Shown piece after piece: positions 55,194 to 63,985 of a DNA stretch of 64,000 bases (positions are counted from its first letter, which is position 1; each line of letters opens with the position of its first letter). The DNA lies in NCBI GenBank assembly GCA_030728985.1, contig JANQYI010000009.1, positions 62,001 to 126,000 of the forward strand, in the 5' to 3' direction. Under the pieces are notes generated by a model. It did not search any database, was not told the DNA's origin, and saw only the letters and a list, made by a program, of their open reading frames with translations. A program made the position numbers and the translations under genes. The stretch is from Burkholderiaceae bacterium. GTDB lineage: Bacteria > Pseudomonadota > Gammaproteobacteria > Burkholderiales > Burkholderiaceae_B.

Positions 55194-55224
55194 ATATGGA
55201 GGCGGATTCATGCTTCTACAAAGC

Positions 55225-55761
55225 TCAAATCGCGCCGGTGTACTCTCCGCGCGCAGGATAGTCCTTGGTGATCGAATAATCAATCGCCAGCATGAGATCG
55301 CTAAAGGATGGGCGGGCAAACGGCATGGTTTGAACGGCACCGTAATAAAGCGTCTGATCGGGGCGGATTAAAAACAAACCTGGTTCAATAAAAATAGCAG
55401 GCTCTTCGACACCTGCCGAGGTTAACCCTCTGCCAGTCGAGAGATACAAGCCCCAAGCACGCGCAGTCGCCAGTGATAGATCATATCCGAATCGCAGGTC
55501 AGGCATCCCTACCCTATTAGCCATCTCGCGCGCTCTGCCCTCGTCGTCAGACGAAATCGCAATGACATTCACGCCACGCTCTTTGAATTGCGGCAACAAG
55601 GTACCGAGGTCTTTCAGGTACTTGACGCACAAGGGGCAATGCAGACCTCTAAAAAACACCACTAGGGTGAAGGTCTTGGGCTGATCCTTCGCCAAGCTAA
55701 AGGGACCGTGATCGATTGTGGGTAATTCGAGGCTGGGGACGGCTTGACGTGGAATAAGCAT
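55225..55761 (-). CDS. Peroxiredoxin-like thioredoxin-fold protein (AhpC/TSA type)
   Basis: 178-residue AhpC/TSA-domain protein. The usual peroxidatic motif is replaced by RGLHCPLCVKYL, with Cys42 and Cys45 forming a CxxC as in the redoxin subgroup, so a disulfide-exchange or atypical peroxidase role is likely. It lacks a signal peptide. The ATG at 55761 has TAGGAG about 8 bases upstream. It is divergent from the SDR gene across a region containing a palindrome at 55803-55818. Confidence 0.85.
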   Translation of the reverse strand: MLIPRQAVPSLELPTIDHGPFSLAKDQPKTFTLVVFFRGLHCPLCVKYLKDLGTLLPQFKERGVNVIAISSDDEGRAREMANRVGMPDLRFGYDLSLATARAWGLYLSTGRGLTSAGVEEPAIFIEPGLFLIRPDQTLYYGAVQTMPFARPSFSDLMLAIDYSITKDYPARGEYTGAI

Positions 55762-55802
55762 CTGTAGACTCCTAAATACATTAAATGAAGACACTCACAT
55801 CG

Positions 55803-55818
55803 TACAATACGATTTGTA
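55803..55818. promoter_or_regulatory. Palindrome TACAA-N6-TTGTA, candidate operator
   Basis: Five-base perfect arms around TACGAT in the 165-base divergent region between the peroxiredoxin-like and SDR genes. Size and symmetry suit a TetR- or GntR-type regulator, but no regulator gene is nearby. Confidence 0.4.
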
Positions 55819-55926
55819 TCGAATGGTGTAGTAGTCACATTCATTGGCTCAACGCAGGTCACATCACAGTGCACAGATTGTGTTGACGTCATCTTTGAAC
55901 GTTAAACATCAAAATCTGGAGACACG

Positions 55927-56727
55927 ATGACAGCTCGACTACATGGAAAAATTGCACTCATCCTAGGCGCAGGTTCGGTTGGACCTGGCTGGGGAAATGG
56001 TCGGGCGATGGCGGTTCGTTTCGCCGAAGAAGGTGCGAAAGTATTTGGTGTCGATCAGGATCTAGCCCGAATGACCGAGACGGTTGAGCGCATCAAAGCG
56101 ATTGGTGGTGAAATCGAAACTGCTCACTGCGACGTGACTCAAAGCACGCAAATCGCAGACGTTGTGCGTCAGTGCGTAGAAAAGTGGGGACGCATCGATA
56201 TCTTGATTAACAACGTGGGTGGCTCAGCCGCTGGCGGACCGGTCGAACTCGACGAAGACGTCTGGGACGCACAAGTCGACAGCAACCTCAAAAGCGTCTT
56301 TCTGAGCTGCAAACATGTGTTGCCCATCATGGAAAAGCAAGGTAGCGGTGCGATCATTAATATGTCGTCCACCTCGGGTACCCGCTGGACGGGTTCCGCA
56401 CAGGTCGCTTATGCGGCGACCAAGGCTGGGGTGATTCAGCTTTCAAAAGTCGTCGCCATTCAGTATGCCAAGAAAGGGATTCGAGTCAATACGATCGTCC
56501 CTGGTCAACTACACACGCCCATGGTTGAGGTCAGGCTCGCGGGCCAACGCTCAGGCGGAGATGTCGAAAAACTGCTCGAGCAGCGCCAGGCTCGCATCCC
56601 ATTACCTTTTATGGGAGATGGTCGAGATACCGCCAACGCAGCCGTATTTCTCGCTTCGGACGAGGCTAGGTTCATTACTGGTACTGAAATTGTTGTCGAT
56701 GGCGGAATGTCTGTGCGCTGCGGTTGA
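55927..56727 (+). CDS. Short-chain dehydrogenase/reductase
   Basis: 266-residue classical SDR. The cofactor site reads GAGSVGPGWGNGRA (a longer glycine loop than the usual TGxxxGxG), NNVG follows at about 95, and the catalytic Tyr-x3-Lys is in AYAATKAGV with Ser in NMSSTSG. The C-terminal VDGGMSVRCG is typical. It lies 89 bases before the cysteine hydrolase gene. The substrate is probably a hydroxy- or oxoacyl compound, but cannot be named. Confidence 0.9.
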   Translation: MTARLHGKIALILGAGSVGPGWGNGRAMAVRFAEEGAKVFGVDQDLARMTETVERIKAIGGEIETAHCDVTQSTQIADVVRQCVEKWGRIDILINNVGGSAAGGPVELDEDVWDAQVDSNLKSVFLSCKHVLPIMEKQGSGAIINMSSTSGTRWTGSAQVAYAATKAGVIQLSKVVAIQYAKKGIRVNTIVPGQLHTPMVEVRLAGQRSGGDVEKLLEQRQARIPLPFMGDGRDTANAAVFLASDEARFITGTEIVVDGGMSVRCG

Positions 56728-56816
56728 GAGAATCCATTCAGGCACACAGCCTATGACCTTAAACCCCCTAAAATTGCTACGGCATTCAATTGATTTAAAG
56801 TTTTGGAGAGCTCGGC

Positions 56817-57494
56817 GTGACCCAAGAAAGCTGGAAGACCGCTTACCGTTCGTTTTACTACGAGCACGCCCCCACCCCGGAAGAGCTAGATCTCGATCCA
56901 GAGAAAACAGCGCTTCTTGTGATTGATGTTCAAAATGCCTATATGACTGAGTCTTCGGACTCCGCTGAACGCGCGCGCTGGGCGCCATTTATGGCACGCA
57001 TGCACAACCAAGTCATCCCAAACATTCAACGTTTGATCGAGGTATCGCGCTCGAAATCAATGAATGTGATGTTTGCTCGCATCGCCTGTCAGACACCCGA
57101 TGGTCGCGACCGGTCGCTTTCGCAACGCAAACCTGGTTTTAACAACCTATTGTTACCCAAAGACGCATGGGCCAGCCAGATCATCGGTGCGCTGGCGCCC
57201 ATGCCCGAAGAAATTGTGGTGATCAAAACGACCGATAGTGCGTTGACCGGCACAAACCTACGTCTCACGCTGCAAAATATTGGCATACAACATGTCATCT
57301 GCGTCGGCATTTTTACAGATCAATGCGTCTCTAGTACCGTGCGTAGCCTGGCTGACGAGAGCTTTGACGTCATCGTCTGCCACGATGCCTGTGCTGCTGC
57401 GACTGATGCGTTACATGACAACGAACTCAAAACCATCAACTGGATTTACTGTCAGGTGGCCAGTACCGATGAAACTTTAAAATTTATTCGTTAA
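56817..57494 (+). CDS. Isochorismatase-family cysteine hydrolase
   Basis: 225-residue hydrolase with the Asp-Lys-Cys triad: Asp37 in LLVIDVQNAY, Lys in VVIKTTDSALTGTNL and Cys in GIFTDQCVSSTVRSL. The group includes N-carbamoylsarcosine amidase, nicotinamidase and ureidoacrylate hydrolase. The start is a GTG at 56817 with TTGGAGAG about 8 bases upstream. With the SDR it may form a two-gene unit. No carbamoyl- or pyrimidine-degrading genes are close, so its amide substrate is open. Confidence 0.9.
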   Translation: MTQESWKTAYRSFYYEHAPTPEELDLDPEKTALLVIDVQNAYMTESSDSAERARWAPFMARMHNQVIPNIQRLIEVSRSKSMNVMFARIACQTPDGRDRSLSQRKPGFNNLLLPKDAWASQIIGALAPMPEEIVVIKTTDSALTGTNLRLTLQNIGIQHVICVGIFTDQCVSSTVRSLADESFDVIVCHDACAAATDALHDNELKTINWIYCQVASTDETLKFIR

Positions 57495-57582
57495 AAAACT
57501 GTCATCAAACTCTGCTAGCATTGACAAGGTTTTTATTTAACATTTTGTTGAAAATAAAGACATTGCGCTCGGAGCTGCACAG

Positions 57583-59211
57583 ATGTCGACACCTATCAAA
57601 AACACAGGTTATACCGTTCTACACGACTCGCTCGTGAACCACGGTACGGCGTTTACCGCAGCGCAGAGAAAAGAAGCTGGCCTTGAGGGGCTCTTACCTC
57701 CTGGCGTCGATACGCTAGAGCTCCAAGTCGCTCGGGTTCACACGCAACTTGATATGCTGGACACAGATTTGCAGCGCTATTTGTTTTTAATGGACTTGCA
57801 AAGTCGCAATCAGACACTTTTTTATGCCGTGCTGATGTCCGATGCCGCCAAGTTCATGCCTCTTGTTTATACGCCAACGGTTGGCGAGGCCTGTCAAAAA
57901 TTCGATCATATTTTCCGCTCGACACGCGGACTTTATCTGCCGATCAGTGCCAAAGGACGTCTCAAAGATCTCATGTCCAACTGGCCGCAAAAAGACATTC
58001 GTTTTATCGTCGTGACGGATGGCGAGCGCATTCTCGGCCTGGGCGATCTGGGCGTGGGCGGTATGGGCATTCCAATCGGTAAGCTTGCCCTCTATACTGC
58101 GGTCGCTGGCGTTCCTCCTGAGCTCACACTTCCAATCACGCTTGATGTGGGCACTAACAATCAGGCGCTATTAGATGATCCGCTTTATCTCGGTCTGCGT
58201 CAGCAGCGTGTGCGTGGTGATGCGTACCACGCGTTCATCGCTGAGTTTGTCGATGCCGTTCAAACTCTTTATCCGAAATGCTGTTTGCAATGGGAAGATT
58301 TCGCAAACTTCAATGCGGTCTCGATTCTGGAGACATACAAAGACAAAATCTGCACCTACAACGATGACATTCAGGGTACGGCGGGTGTCGCACTGGCTGG
58401 TTTGTATGCTGCCCTGCGCATCACCGGTCAAAAATTGACCGATCAGCGCTTTCTCTTTATGGGCGCAGGCTCTGCCGCGACGGGCATCGCCGAGCTGATC
58501 AGTGAAGCCATGGTGATGGAAGGTCTCACCATCGAAGAAGCGCGTGGTCGAAATTGGTTGTTTGATCTCAACGGGCTGGTGGAATCCACGCGCACCGACT
58601 TGGCGGCTTTTCAAAAACCTTTTGCCCATCAGCATACGCCTTGCAAATCATTTGTCGATGCAATCAACGCTCTCAAGCCAAACGGCATTGTGGGTGTCAG
58701 CACAGTCCCCAAACTCTTTAATCAGGCTGTGATCGAGGCCATGTCCAAGGTCAATGCACAACCCATTATTTTTCCCTACTCCAATCCAACATCTCGCTCT
58801 GAATGTACGGCCGAAGAGGCATACAGATGGTCAAACGGTAAGGCGATATTTGCCAGCGGTAGCCCCTTTGATCCTGTAACATTGGGCGCCAAGACGTTTG
58901 TCCCTGGTCAAGGTAATAACGTATATATCTTCCCTGCAATGGGCATGGCTGTGCTCGCGACACAATCCAAGCGAGTGACACAGCAAATGTTTATTGTGGC
59001 CGCCAAAGCCGTTGCTGAACAAGTCACGCAGGAGGATTTGAATACCGGTCTCATTTATCCGCCTCAGTCACAAATTCTTGCAGCCTCTCTGCATACTGCT
59101 GCGAAAGTAGCGACTTACGTTTTTGATCATGGCTTAGCGGGTGTCGATCGACCCACTGATATTGCTGCGCACATCAAAGATATGGCCTACAAACCTGTTT
59201 ATGGTGACTGA
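57583..59211 (+). CDS. maeA: NAD-dependent malic enzyme
   Basis: Oxidative decarboxylation of malate to pyruvate (542 residues, similar in length to E. coli MaeA/SfcA). The N-terminal domain shows FYAVLMSDAAKFMPLVYTPTVGEACQ, the VVTDGERILGLGDLG signature and the metal/substrate Lys region; the NAD domain has FMGAGSAATGIAELI. The acidic ILETYKDKICTYNDDIQGTAGVALA segment is the malic-enzyme signature. Start ATG 57583 follows GGAG. It stands as a single gene and can feed pyruvate from C4 acids produced by nearby catabolism. Confidence 0.94.
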   Translation: MSTPIKNTGYTVLHDSLVNHGTAFTAAQRKEAGLEGLLPPGVDTLELQVARVHTQLDMLDTDLQRYLFLMDLQSRNQTLFYAVLMSDAAKFMPLVYTPTVGEACQKFDHIFRSTRGLYLPISAKGRLKDLMSNWPQKDIRFIVVTDGERILGLGDLGVGGMGIPIGKLALYTAVAGVPPELTLPITLDVGTNNQALLDDPLYLGLRQQRVRGDAYHAFIAEFVDAVQTLYPKCCLQWEDFANFNAVSILETYKDKICTYNDDIQGTAGVALAGLYAALRITGQKLTDQRFLFMGAGSAATGIAELISEAMVMEGLTIEEARGRNWLFDLNGLVESTRTDLAAFQKPFAHQHTPCKSFVDAINALKPNGIVGVSTVPKLFNQAVIEAMSKVNAQPIIFPYSNPTSRSECTAEEAYRWSNGKAIFASGSPFDPVTLGAKTFVPGQGNNVYIFPAMGMAVLATQSKRVTQQMFIVAAKAVAEQVTQEDLNTGLIYPPQSQILAASLHTAAKVATYVFDHGLAGVDRPTDIAAHIKDMAYKPVYGD

Positions 59212-59410
59212 CCGCATCGCTTGCGTCCTTAGGGCAACCGCTTTCGTGCTCTTGGGGCAAGGAAGCGGAAATCACTTCTGCCAGACCGCTGGCGTTCAAG
59301 TTATGCTTATTTTCATATAAAGAAGAAACATTTGCCTTTGTGTCCATTAATAGTAGACAATAAAAAGTAACAATTCATTACATTTCCCTCTGATTTTGGC
59401 GCTCTTACTC
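59212..59410. other. Intergenic region between maeA and the flavoprotein gene
   Basis: 199 bases with no coding sequence. A short inverted repeat (CCGCTT / AAGCGG, about 59239-59269) lacks a T-run. The last part is AT-rich and presumably carries the promoter of the flavoprotein gene. Nothing else stands out. Confidence 0.5.
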
Positions 59411-60871
59411 ATGCAAGCACACGCTAAAAATGGCCTTGATTTGCTTGAAGCAAGACTTAGGCAAGATCTTTCGTGGCTAGAACTTCCGTCAAAGCCCTGG
59501 ATGATCAAAAAATCGCACGAGGGAAAACCCGTCATCGAAGTCGTCATCATTGGCGCAGGGATGGCAGGACTCACTGCCGGTACAGCATTGAGTCTTCTGG
59601 GCATCCATCCAGTATTGTTTGATCGCGCGCCAGAGGGCTACGAAGGCCCTTGGGTAACCACCGCACGTATGGAAACACTCCGATCACCCAAGCAATTAAC
59701 GGGCCCAGCGCTGGGTTTACCCGCCCTTACCTTTCGCGCCTGGTTTGAGGCACAGTTCGGCGAGCAGGCTTGGATAGATCTCGACAAAATCCCGCGCACG
59801 CAATGGATGGAATATCTACGTTGGTATCGCAAGATCACTAGACTAGAGATTCGCAACGAACACCTCGTCCTCGAGGTCAATCCTAGAGAGGACCAGCTCG
59901 TCGAACTCTTGGTGCAACACCCCAAGGGCATAGAAAAAATATTGGCGAGACGTGTGGTCATTGCTTCTGGTCGGGATGGTCTGGGTGGACCGTCACTACC
60001 TGATTTTGCAAACAAAGTACCGTCGCAACTCCGAGCGCATTCCTCTGATTCCCTGGACTATCACTCACTCAAAGGAAAACGCGTCGGTGTGATCGGCGCG
60101 GGCGCCTCGGCCATGGACAGTGCGGCCACAGCGCTCGAATGTGGCGCCAAGAGTGTCGACATGCTGATCCGACGTGCTGACTTACCTCGCATCAATAAAG
60201 GCAAGGGCGCTGGAAATCCGGGACTGACGCATGGGCATATGGATTTACCGGATGAATGGAAATGGCGTATTCGTCATTACATTCAAGCACAACAAGTACC
60301 CCCACCGCGCGGAAGTACCCTGCGCGTATCAAAACACGGAAATGCACGTTTCAATCTGGGATGTCCCATCAATGACATCACAGTCAGTGCCGAGCGTAGT
60401 TTAACGATTCACACTCCAAAAGGAATATTCGAACTCGACTTTCTGATTTTTGCGACGGGATTCAAAATCGACTGGCTCGCCCGTCCTGAATACGCGGTCA
60501 TTGCCAAACATCTGCGCACTTGGGGTAACCGCTATCAGCATGAAGTCGGCTTAGAGGATATAGAGCTCCAAGATTCCCCTGATCTGGGAGCAAACTTTGA
60601 CTTAAGGGAAAAAATTCCCGGTGAGTGTCCAGGCCTCGAGCGAATTCATGTGTTTTGCTATCCGGCAGCCCTTTCCCATGGCACTGTCTCAGGGGATATT
60701 CCCGCGATCAGTGATGGCGCAAAAAGACTCGCACAAGGTATTGCGAGTCTTTTTTATAGAGAAGATATCGCGGATCACTTTAAAAATATACAGAACTTTT
60801 CAGAACCTGAGATCATGGGTGATGAGTGGTCTGCCAGCCCACCTCCGCAGATTCTGACATCAATTAAATAA
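59411..60871 (+). CDS. FAD/NAD(P)-binding flavoprotein monooxygenase-like
   Basis: 486-residue flavoprotein with two Rossmann motifs: FAD-binding VIIGAGMAGLTAG (Gly48-Gly53) and NAD(P)-binding VGVIGAGASAMDSAA near residue 230, then an ATG motif (LIFATGFKIDWLAR) before the C-terminus. This layout is that of class B flavin monooxygenases, though the full FxGxxxHxxx(Y/F) fingerprint is not obvious (LRAHSSDSLDYHS occupies that place). I chose the ATG at 59411; a TTG at 59396 is in frame and neither has a good ribosome binding site. It heads a rightward group with the CMD, AhpD-like and TctC genes. Confidence 0.82.
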   Translation: MQAHAKNGLDLLEARLRQDLSWLELPSKPWMIKKSHEGKPVIEVVIIGAGMAGLTAGTALSLLGIHPVLFDRAPEGYEGPWVTTARMETLRSPKQLTGPALGLPALTFRAWFEAQFGEQAWIDLDKIPRTQWMEYLRWYRKITRLEIRNEHLVLEVNPREDQLVELLVQHPKGIEKILARRVVIASGRDGLGGPSLPDFANKVPSQLRAHSSDSLDYHSLKGKRVGVIGAGASAMDSAATALECGAKSVDMLIRRADLPRINKGKGAGNPGLTHGHMDLPDEWKWRIRHYIQAQQVPPPRGSTLRVSKHGNARFNLGCPINDITVSAERSLTIHTPKGIFELDFLIFATGFKIDWLARPEYAVIAKHLRTWGNRYQHEVGLEDIELQDSPDLGANFDLREKIPGECPGLERIHVFCYPAALSHGTVSGDIPAISDGAKRLAQGIASLFYREDIADHFKNIQNFSEPEIMGDEWSASPPPQILTSIK

Positions 60872-60904
60872 AGTTCACACGCGATTATTGAACAGGAAAA
60901 AGAC

Positions 60905-61441
60905 ATGACAAATCATGAGACATTGCACCCAACACCGGACACGCTGGATCGCCTACTCGGACTCACTCCTGGCCAACCGACTTATGAGATCAGGCATCAA
61001 CGTACAAAAGTGGTGGATGCGACACAGGCAAGTGAGAATCTGCTGCTTGGTGCTCCAGTAGAGGGGCTGTTGCTCAGTGACCGACTCCTCGTGGCCTTAC
61101 TTGCCTGTGCCCTGACACCGTCACAGGCGTTGAAAAATGAATATGCAAACAGACTTTCGGTATTAGGCGTACCAGACCATACGATCCAATCTGTGGCAAG
61201 CGCTCAACTTGAGGAGCTCAATGACCCGCGTCTCAAACAGATGTTGATATTTACCGCTGCTCTAATAACAGATCCTATCAAAGCAGACAAAGAAGCACTA
61301 CTTACCTTAAAAGCTTCGGGACTCACCACGCCTCAAATTACTGCACTCTCCCAATTAGTCGCCTTTGTGTCTTATCAAGTACGCGTCTACGCTGGACTCC
61401 ACGCCCTCAACCTGTTTCATTCGCAAGGAGCACAGTCATGA
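60905..61441 (+). CDS. CMD-domain protein, Avi_7170-like, without CxxC
   Basis: 178-residue helical protein of the carboxymuconolactone decarboxylase/AhpD superfamily, of the kind always encoded next to an Avi_7169-type AhpD protein. The expected position of the redox CxxC reads LLACALTPSQALKNEY, with one Cys only, so it should not be a disulfide enzyme alone. Its stop overlaps the next start (ATGA). A structural or partner role for the active AhpD-like protein is likely. GGAAAAAG precedes the ATG. Confidence 0.8.
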   Translation: MTNHETLHPTPDTLDRLLGLTPGQPTYEIRHQRTKVVDATQASENLLLGAPVEGLLLSDRLLVALLACALTPSQALKNEYANRLSVLGVPDHTIQSVASAQLEELNDPRLKQMLIFTAALITDPIKADKEALLTLKASGLTTPQITALSQLVAFVSYQVRVYAGLHALNLFHSQGAQS

Positions 61442-62025
61442 GCGAAGTCATCCGCATCAAAGGCTTTACCAACGAAACACTGGATTGGAAAGCATGGCTC
61501 GACGTCGTCAATATCAGCGAAGCGAGCGCAGAGCAGATCGCAATCCTCGAAGAAAGTCACCCCAAGGCAAAAGAATCAGACTATTACCTCTTTCTCGCGC
61601 ACCAGCCTGAGATTTTGCGACAGCGTTCCGCGGCGTTCAATGCCATTATGTATGCGCCTGGAGGCATGCCCCGCGCAGAGCGCGAACTCTCCACCGCAGT
61701 TGTCTCACGCATCAACGGATGTGTATATTGCGCATCCGTACATGCTCAACGGTTCGAGCAGCTCGCCAAAAGAAACGACAGTATCAAACAAGTCTTTACT
61801 GACCCTCATAGCGCCGGTGTCAATGAACGCGAAAAAGCAATTGTCCTATTTAGCATTTTGTTAACAGAAAAACCTGATGCAGTGACTGCTTCAGATATCC
61901 AAGCGCTTAAAAGTGCTGGCCTAACCGATGCTGAAATTTTAGATTTAATTCACTCAGTCGCTATTTTTGCTTGGGCAAATCGCTTGATGCTCAATCTAGG
62001 CGAACCTATCTTTCCCTCAGCTTGA
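61438..62025 (+). CDS. Alkylhydroperoxidase (AhpD)-domain protein, Avi_7169-like
   Basis: 195-residue AhpD-type protein. The complete active-site pattern E-x11-C-x2-C-x3-H is visible as E-LSTAVVSRING-C-VY-C-ASV-H, the proton relay of AhpD peroxidases. It is coupled by an ATGA overlap to the CMD protein without CxxC, suggesting a heteromeric complex. Such pairs usually accompany ABC transporters or flavin enzymes; here a flavoprotein precedes and a TctC-type binding protein follows. Electron donor and substrate unknown. Confidence 0.88.
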   Translation: MSEVIRIKGFTNETLDWKAWLDVVNISEASAEQIAILEESHPKAKESDYYLFLAHQPEILRQRSAAFNAIMYAPGGMPRAERELSTAVVSRINGCVYCASVHAQRFEQLAKRNDSIKQVFTDPHSAGVNEREKAIVLFSILLTEKPDAVTASDIQALKSAGLTDAEILDLIHSVAIFAWANRLMLNLGEPIFPSA

Positions 62026-62047
62026 CATTCTCAATCAGGAGAAATAC

Positions 62048-63031
62048 ATGCAATCCATACTTAAAACACTCACCTGTGCTGCCTTGCTTGCAGCGACATT
62101 CTCATCCCCAACTCTGGCTCAGACATGGCCTGAAACTGGAAAACCTATTCACATCGTCGTCCCAGCACCAGGAGGCGGTGGCACCGGCGACACCATTGCC
62201 AGGATGTTGGCTGAACAATTAGCAACCAGACTTAAAACAAGTTTCATCATTGAAAATAAACCTGGTGCCAATGGCAATATCGGTGCATCCTTTGCTGCCA
62301 AAAGCGCTCCAGACGGCTATCGATTTTTATTTTCATGGGCAGGCACTTTGGCTGTCAGCCCAAAGCTCTACAGCACACCAGGCTTTGACTCGCAAAAAGA
62401 CTTCACGCCTATCGTTTTGATTTGTGATGTCCCGAATATCCTGGTTGTCAATAATGGGCAGCCAGTCAAAACACTCAAAGAGTTTGTTGAGTACGCTAAA
62501 AATAATCCCGGTAAATTGAACTTTGGCTCAACGGGGATCGGAAGCTCTATGCATTTGGCCGGAGAGTTGTTTATGACTCAGACCAGCGCAAAAATGGTTC
62601 ATATCCCCTACAACGCTCCCGGCACAGCCACAACCAACATGATTGCGAACGATATCCAGCTCATGTTCCAGCTCGTCCCCGGTATCGCGAGTCAGGTTAA
62701 GGCGAATAAGGTCAGAGCTCTCGCGATTTTGTCTGATACTCGCTCACCAGCCTTACCCGATGTTCCCACCACGACCGAGCTAGGCTATCCAAAACTGCAG
62801 TCTTCAACATGGTTCGCCATGCTAGCGCCAAAAGGTACTCCCAAACCCATTATTGACAAGATGAATACTGAGATCAATGCCGTTTTAAAGGATCCTAATT
62901 TCCAAAAGAGGCTCGCTGCCATTGGTGCGACCACGCTGGGGGGATCTACAGAAAAGTTATCCTCGCATCTGAGTGCAGAGCTTGAAAAATGGGGCGCAAT
63001 CATTCAAGCCGCAGGTATTAAGGCACAGTAA
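62048..63031 (+). CDS. Tripartite tricarboxylate transporter binding protein (Bug/TctC family)
   Basis: 327-residue periplasmic binding protein. Signal peptide to about residue 24 (TLA-QT), then the Bug-family landmarks IHIVVPAPGGGGTGDTIARML, ENKPGANGNIGASFAAK, DGYRFLFSWAGTLAV and HIPYNAPGTATTNMI. Such proteins are strongly amplified in Burkholderiales and most have no linked TctAB permease, as here. AGGAGA precedes the ATG by about 5 bases. It follows the AhpD-like gene by 22 bases and may be co-transcribed. Ligand unknown, probably a carboxylate. Confidence 0.92.
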   Translation: MQSILKTLTCAALLAATFSSPTLAQTWPETGKPIHIVVPAPGGGGTGDTIARMLAEQLATRLKTSFIIENKPGANGNIGASFAAKSAPDGYRFLFSWAGTLAVSPKLYSTPGFDSQKDFTPIVLICDVPNILVVNNGQPVKTLKEFVEYAKNNPGKLNFGSTGIGSSMHLAGELFMTQTSAKMVHIPYNAPGTATTNMIANDIQLMFQLVPGIASQVKANKVRALAILSDTRSPALPDVPTTTELGYPKLQSSTWFAMLAPKGTPKPIIDKMNTEINAVLKDPNFQKRLAAIGATTLGGSTEKLSSHLSAELEKWGAIIQAAGIKAQ

Positions 63032-63163
63032 TTTTTACTTCGGAAACGAGCGATCTTTTAAAATGCGACACCTATCCATGACATCACTTTTAGTCGCTCG
63101 TGCCCCCCCTGCGTTTGAAGTCTTAGCTTACGCACATTGAAAATGTACAACTCGGTTTGGGTG

Positions 63164-63985
63164 TCATGGAGAGCCGCACGCTGAGTCGCCCAAGTCGGGA
63201 ATACAACTGGTTTTCGTCTGAATGTGTGACCGAAGGGGCACCATCACAAGATCACCCTGCTCATCTGTGAGGCATGACAAACCTACGTTGTACAAATGCT
63301 CCAAGGCGGGTTTTGCCTCCACACCACTTGTCACCGAAGCGAACTCACCGCTTGAATAGACCAGAATAAGTCGCTGGAAATATCTAAGCGCGTGATTGAG
63401 ATCATGCGTCACTGCAATCACAGCATGTCCGCGAATGCATGCAAAATTCATTAGGGTTTGCAACAATTGATCCTGTAGCCCTGGATCGACGGCTGCGATC
63501 GGTTCGTCCATCAAGATAAAGCCTTGCTCAACATCCCAGAGCTGTGCAACGACGCGGGCAAGGTGAACGCGTGCCAATTCGCCACCTGATAAGGTATCGA
63601 TTGATCGCTCTAAAAGACCACTTACCTCGAGAAGCGCAGCGGCCTGAGTCACGATCAGTTCATATTTAGGATCATACTTTCGCGAAATGCGTCCTAAACC
63701 AATCACGACGCCTGTTGGTAGGGCAAAAGAAATATCGTTGGATTGTGACAAAACAGCACGATGTCCGCTTAAAGCCTGAACACTCCATTCGCCAAGCGGT
63801 CGCTGATTGAAGACAATCCGACCGGCACAAGGTTGATGTGTTCCCGAAAGCAGTTTGAGTAGCGTTGATTTTCCAGCACCATTCGGACCTACTATAGCCA
63901 CCCTTTCTGAGTGATGGATGTGAAATGTATAAGGTCCAAAACTGCGCGAACCGAGTTTTTTAACCACGCCCTTGACCATGAGCAT
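63164..63985 (-). CDS. hmuV: Heme ABC transporter ATP-binding protein HmuV
   Basis: ATPase of a heme importer (HmuTUV). Walker A is VGPNGAGKSTLLKLL (about 33-47), the Q-loop lies in RAVLSQSNDISF, the signature is LSGGELARVHLARVVAQLW, Walker B is FILMDEPIAAVD and the H-loop is VTHDLNHAL. The heme-type features are the FALPTGVVIGLGR segment and a total length near 273. I chose the ATG at 63985; a GTG at 63991 is also possible because its TGA overlap (GTGA) would couple it to an upstream gene, presumably hmuU, which is off the window. Confidence 0.9.
   Translation of the reverse strand: MLMVKGVVKKLGSRSFGPYTFHIHHSERVAIVGPNGAGKSTLLKLLSGTHQPCAGRIVFNQRPLGEWSVQALSGHRAVLSQSNDISFALPTGVVIGLGRISRKYDPKYELIVTQAAALLEVSGLLERSIDTLSGGELARVHLARVVAQLWDVEQGFILMDEPIAAVDPGLQDQLLQTLMNFACIRGHAVIAVTHDLNHALRYFQRLILVYSSGEFASVTSGVEAKPALEHLYNVGLSCLTDEQGDLVMVPLRSHIQTKTSCIPDLGDSACGSP

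Noticed and set aside
59212-59280. Terminator after the malic enzyme gene
   Set aside because: CCGCTT / AAGCGG arms are 20 bases apart and no T-run follows, so an intrinsic terminator is not supported.
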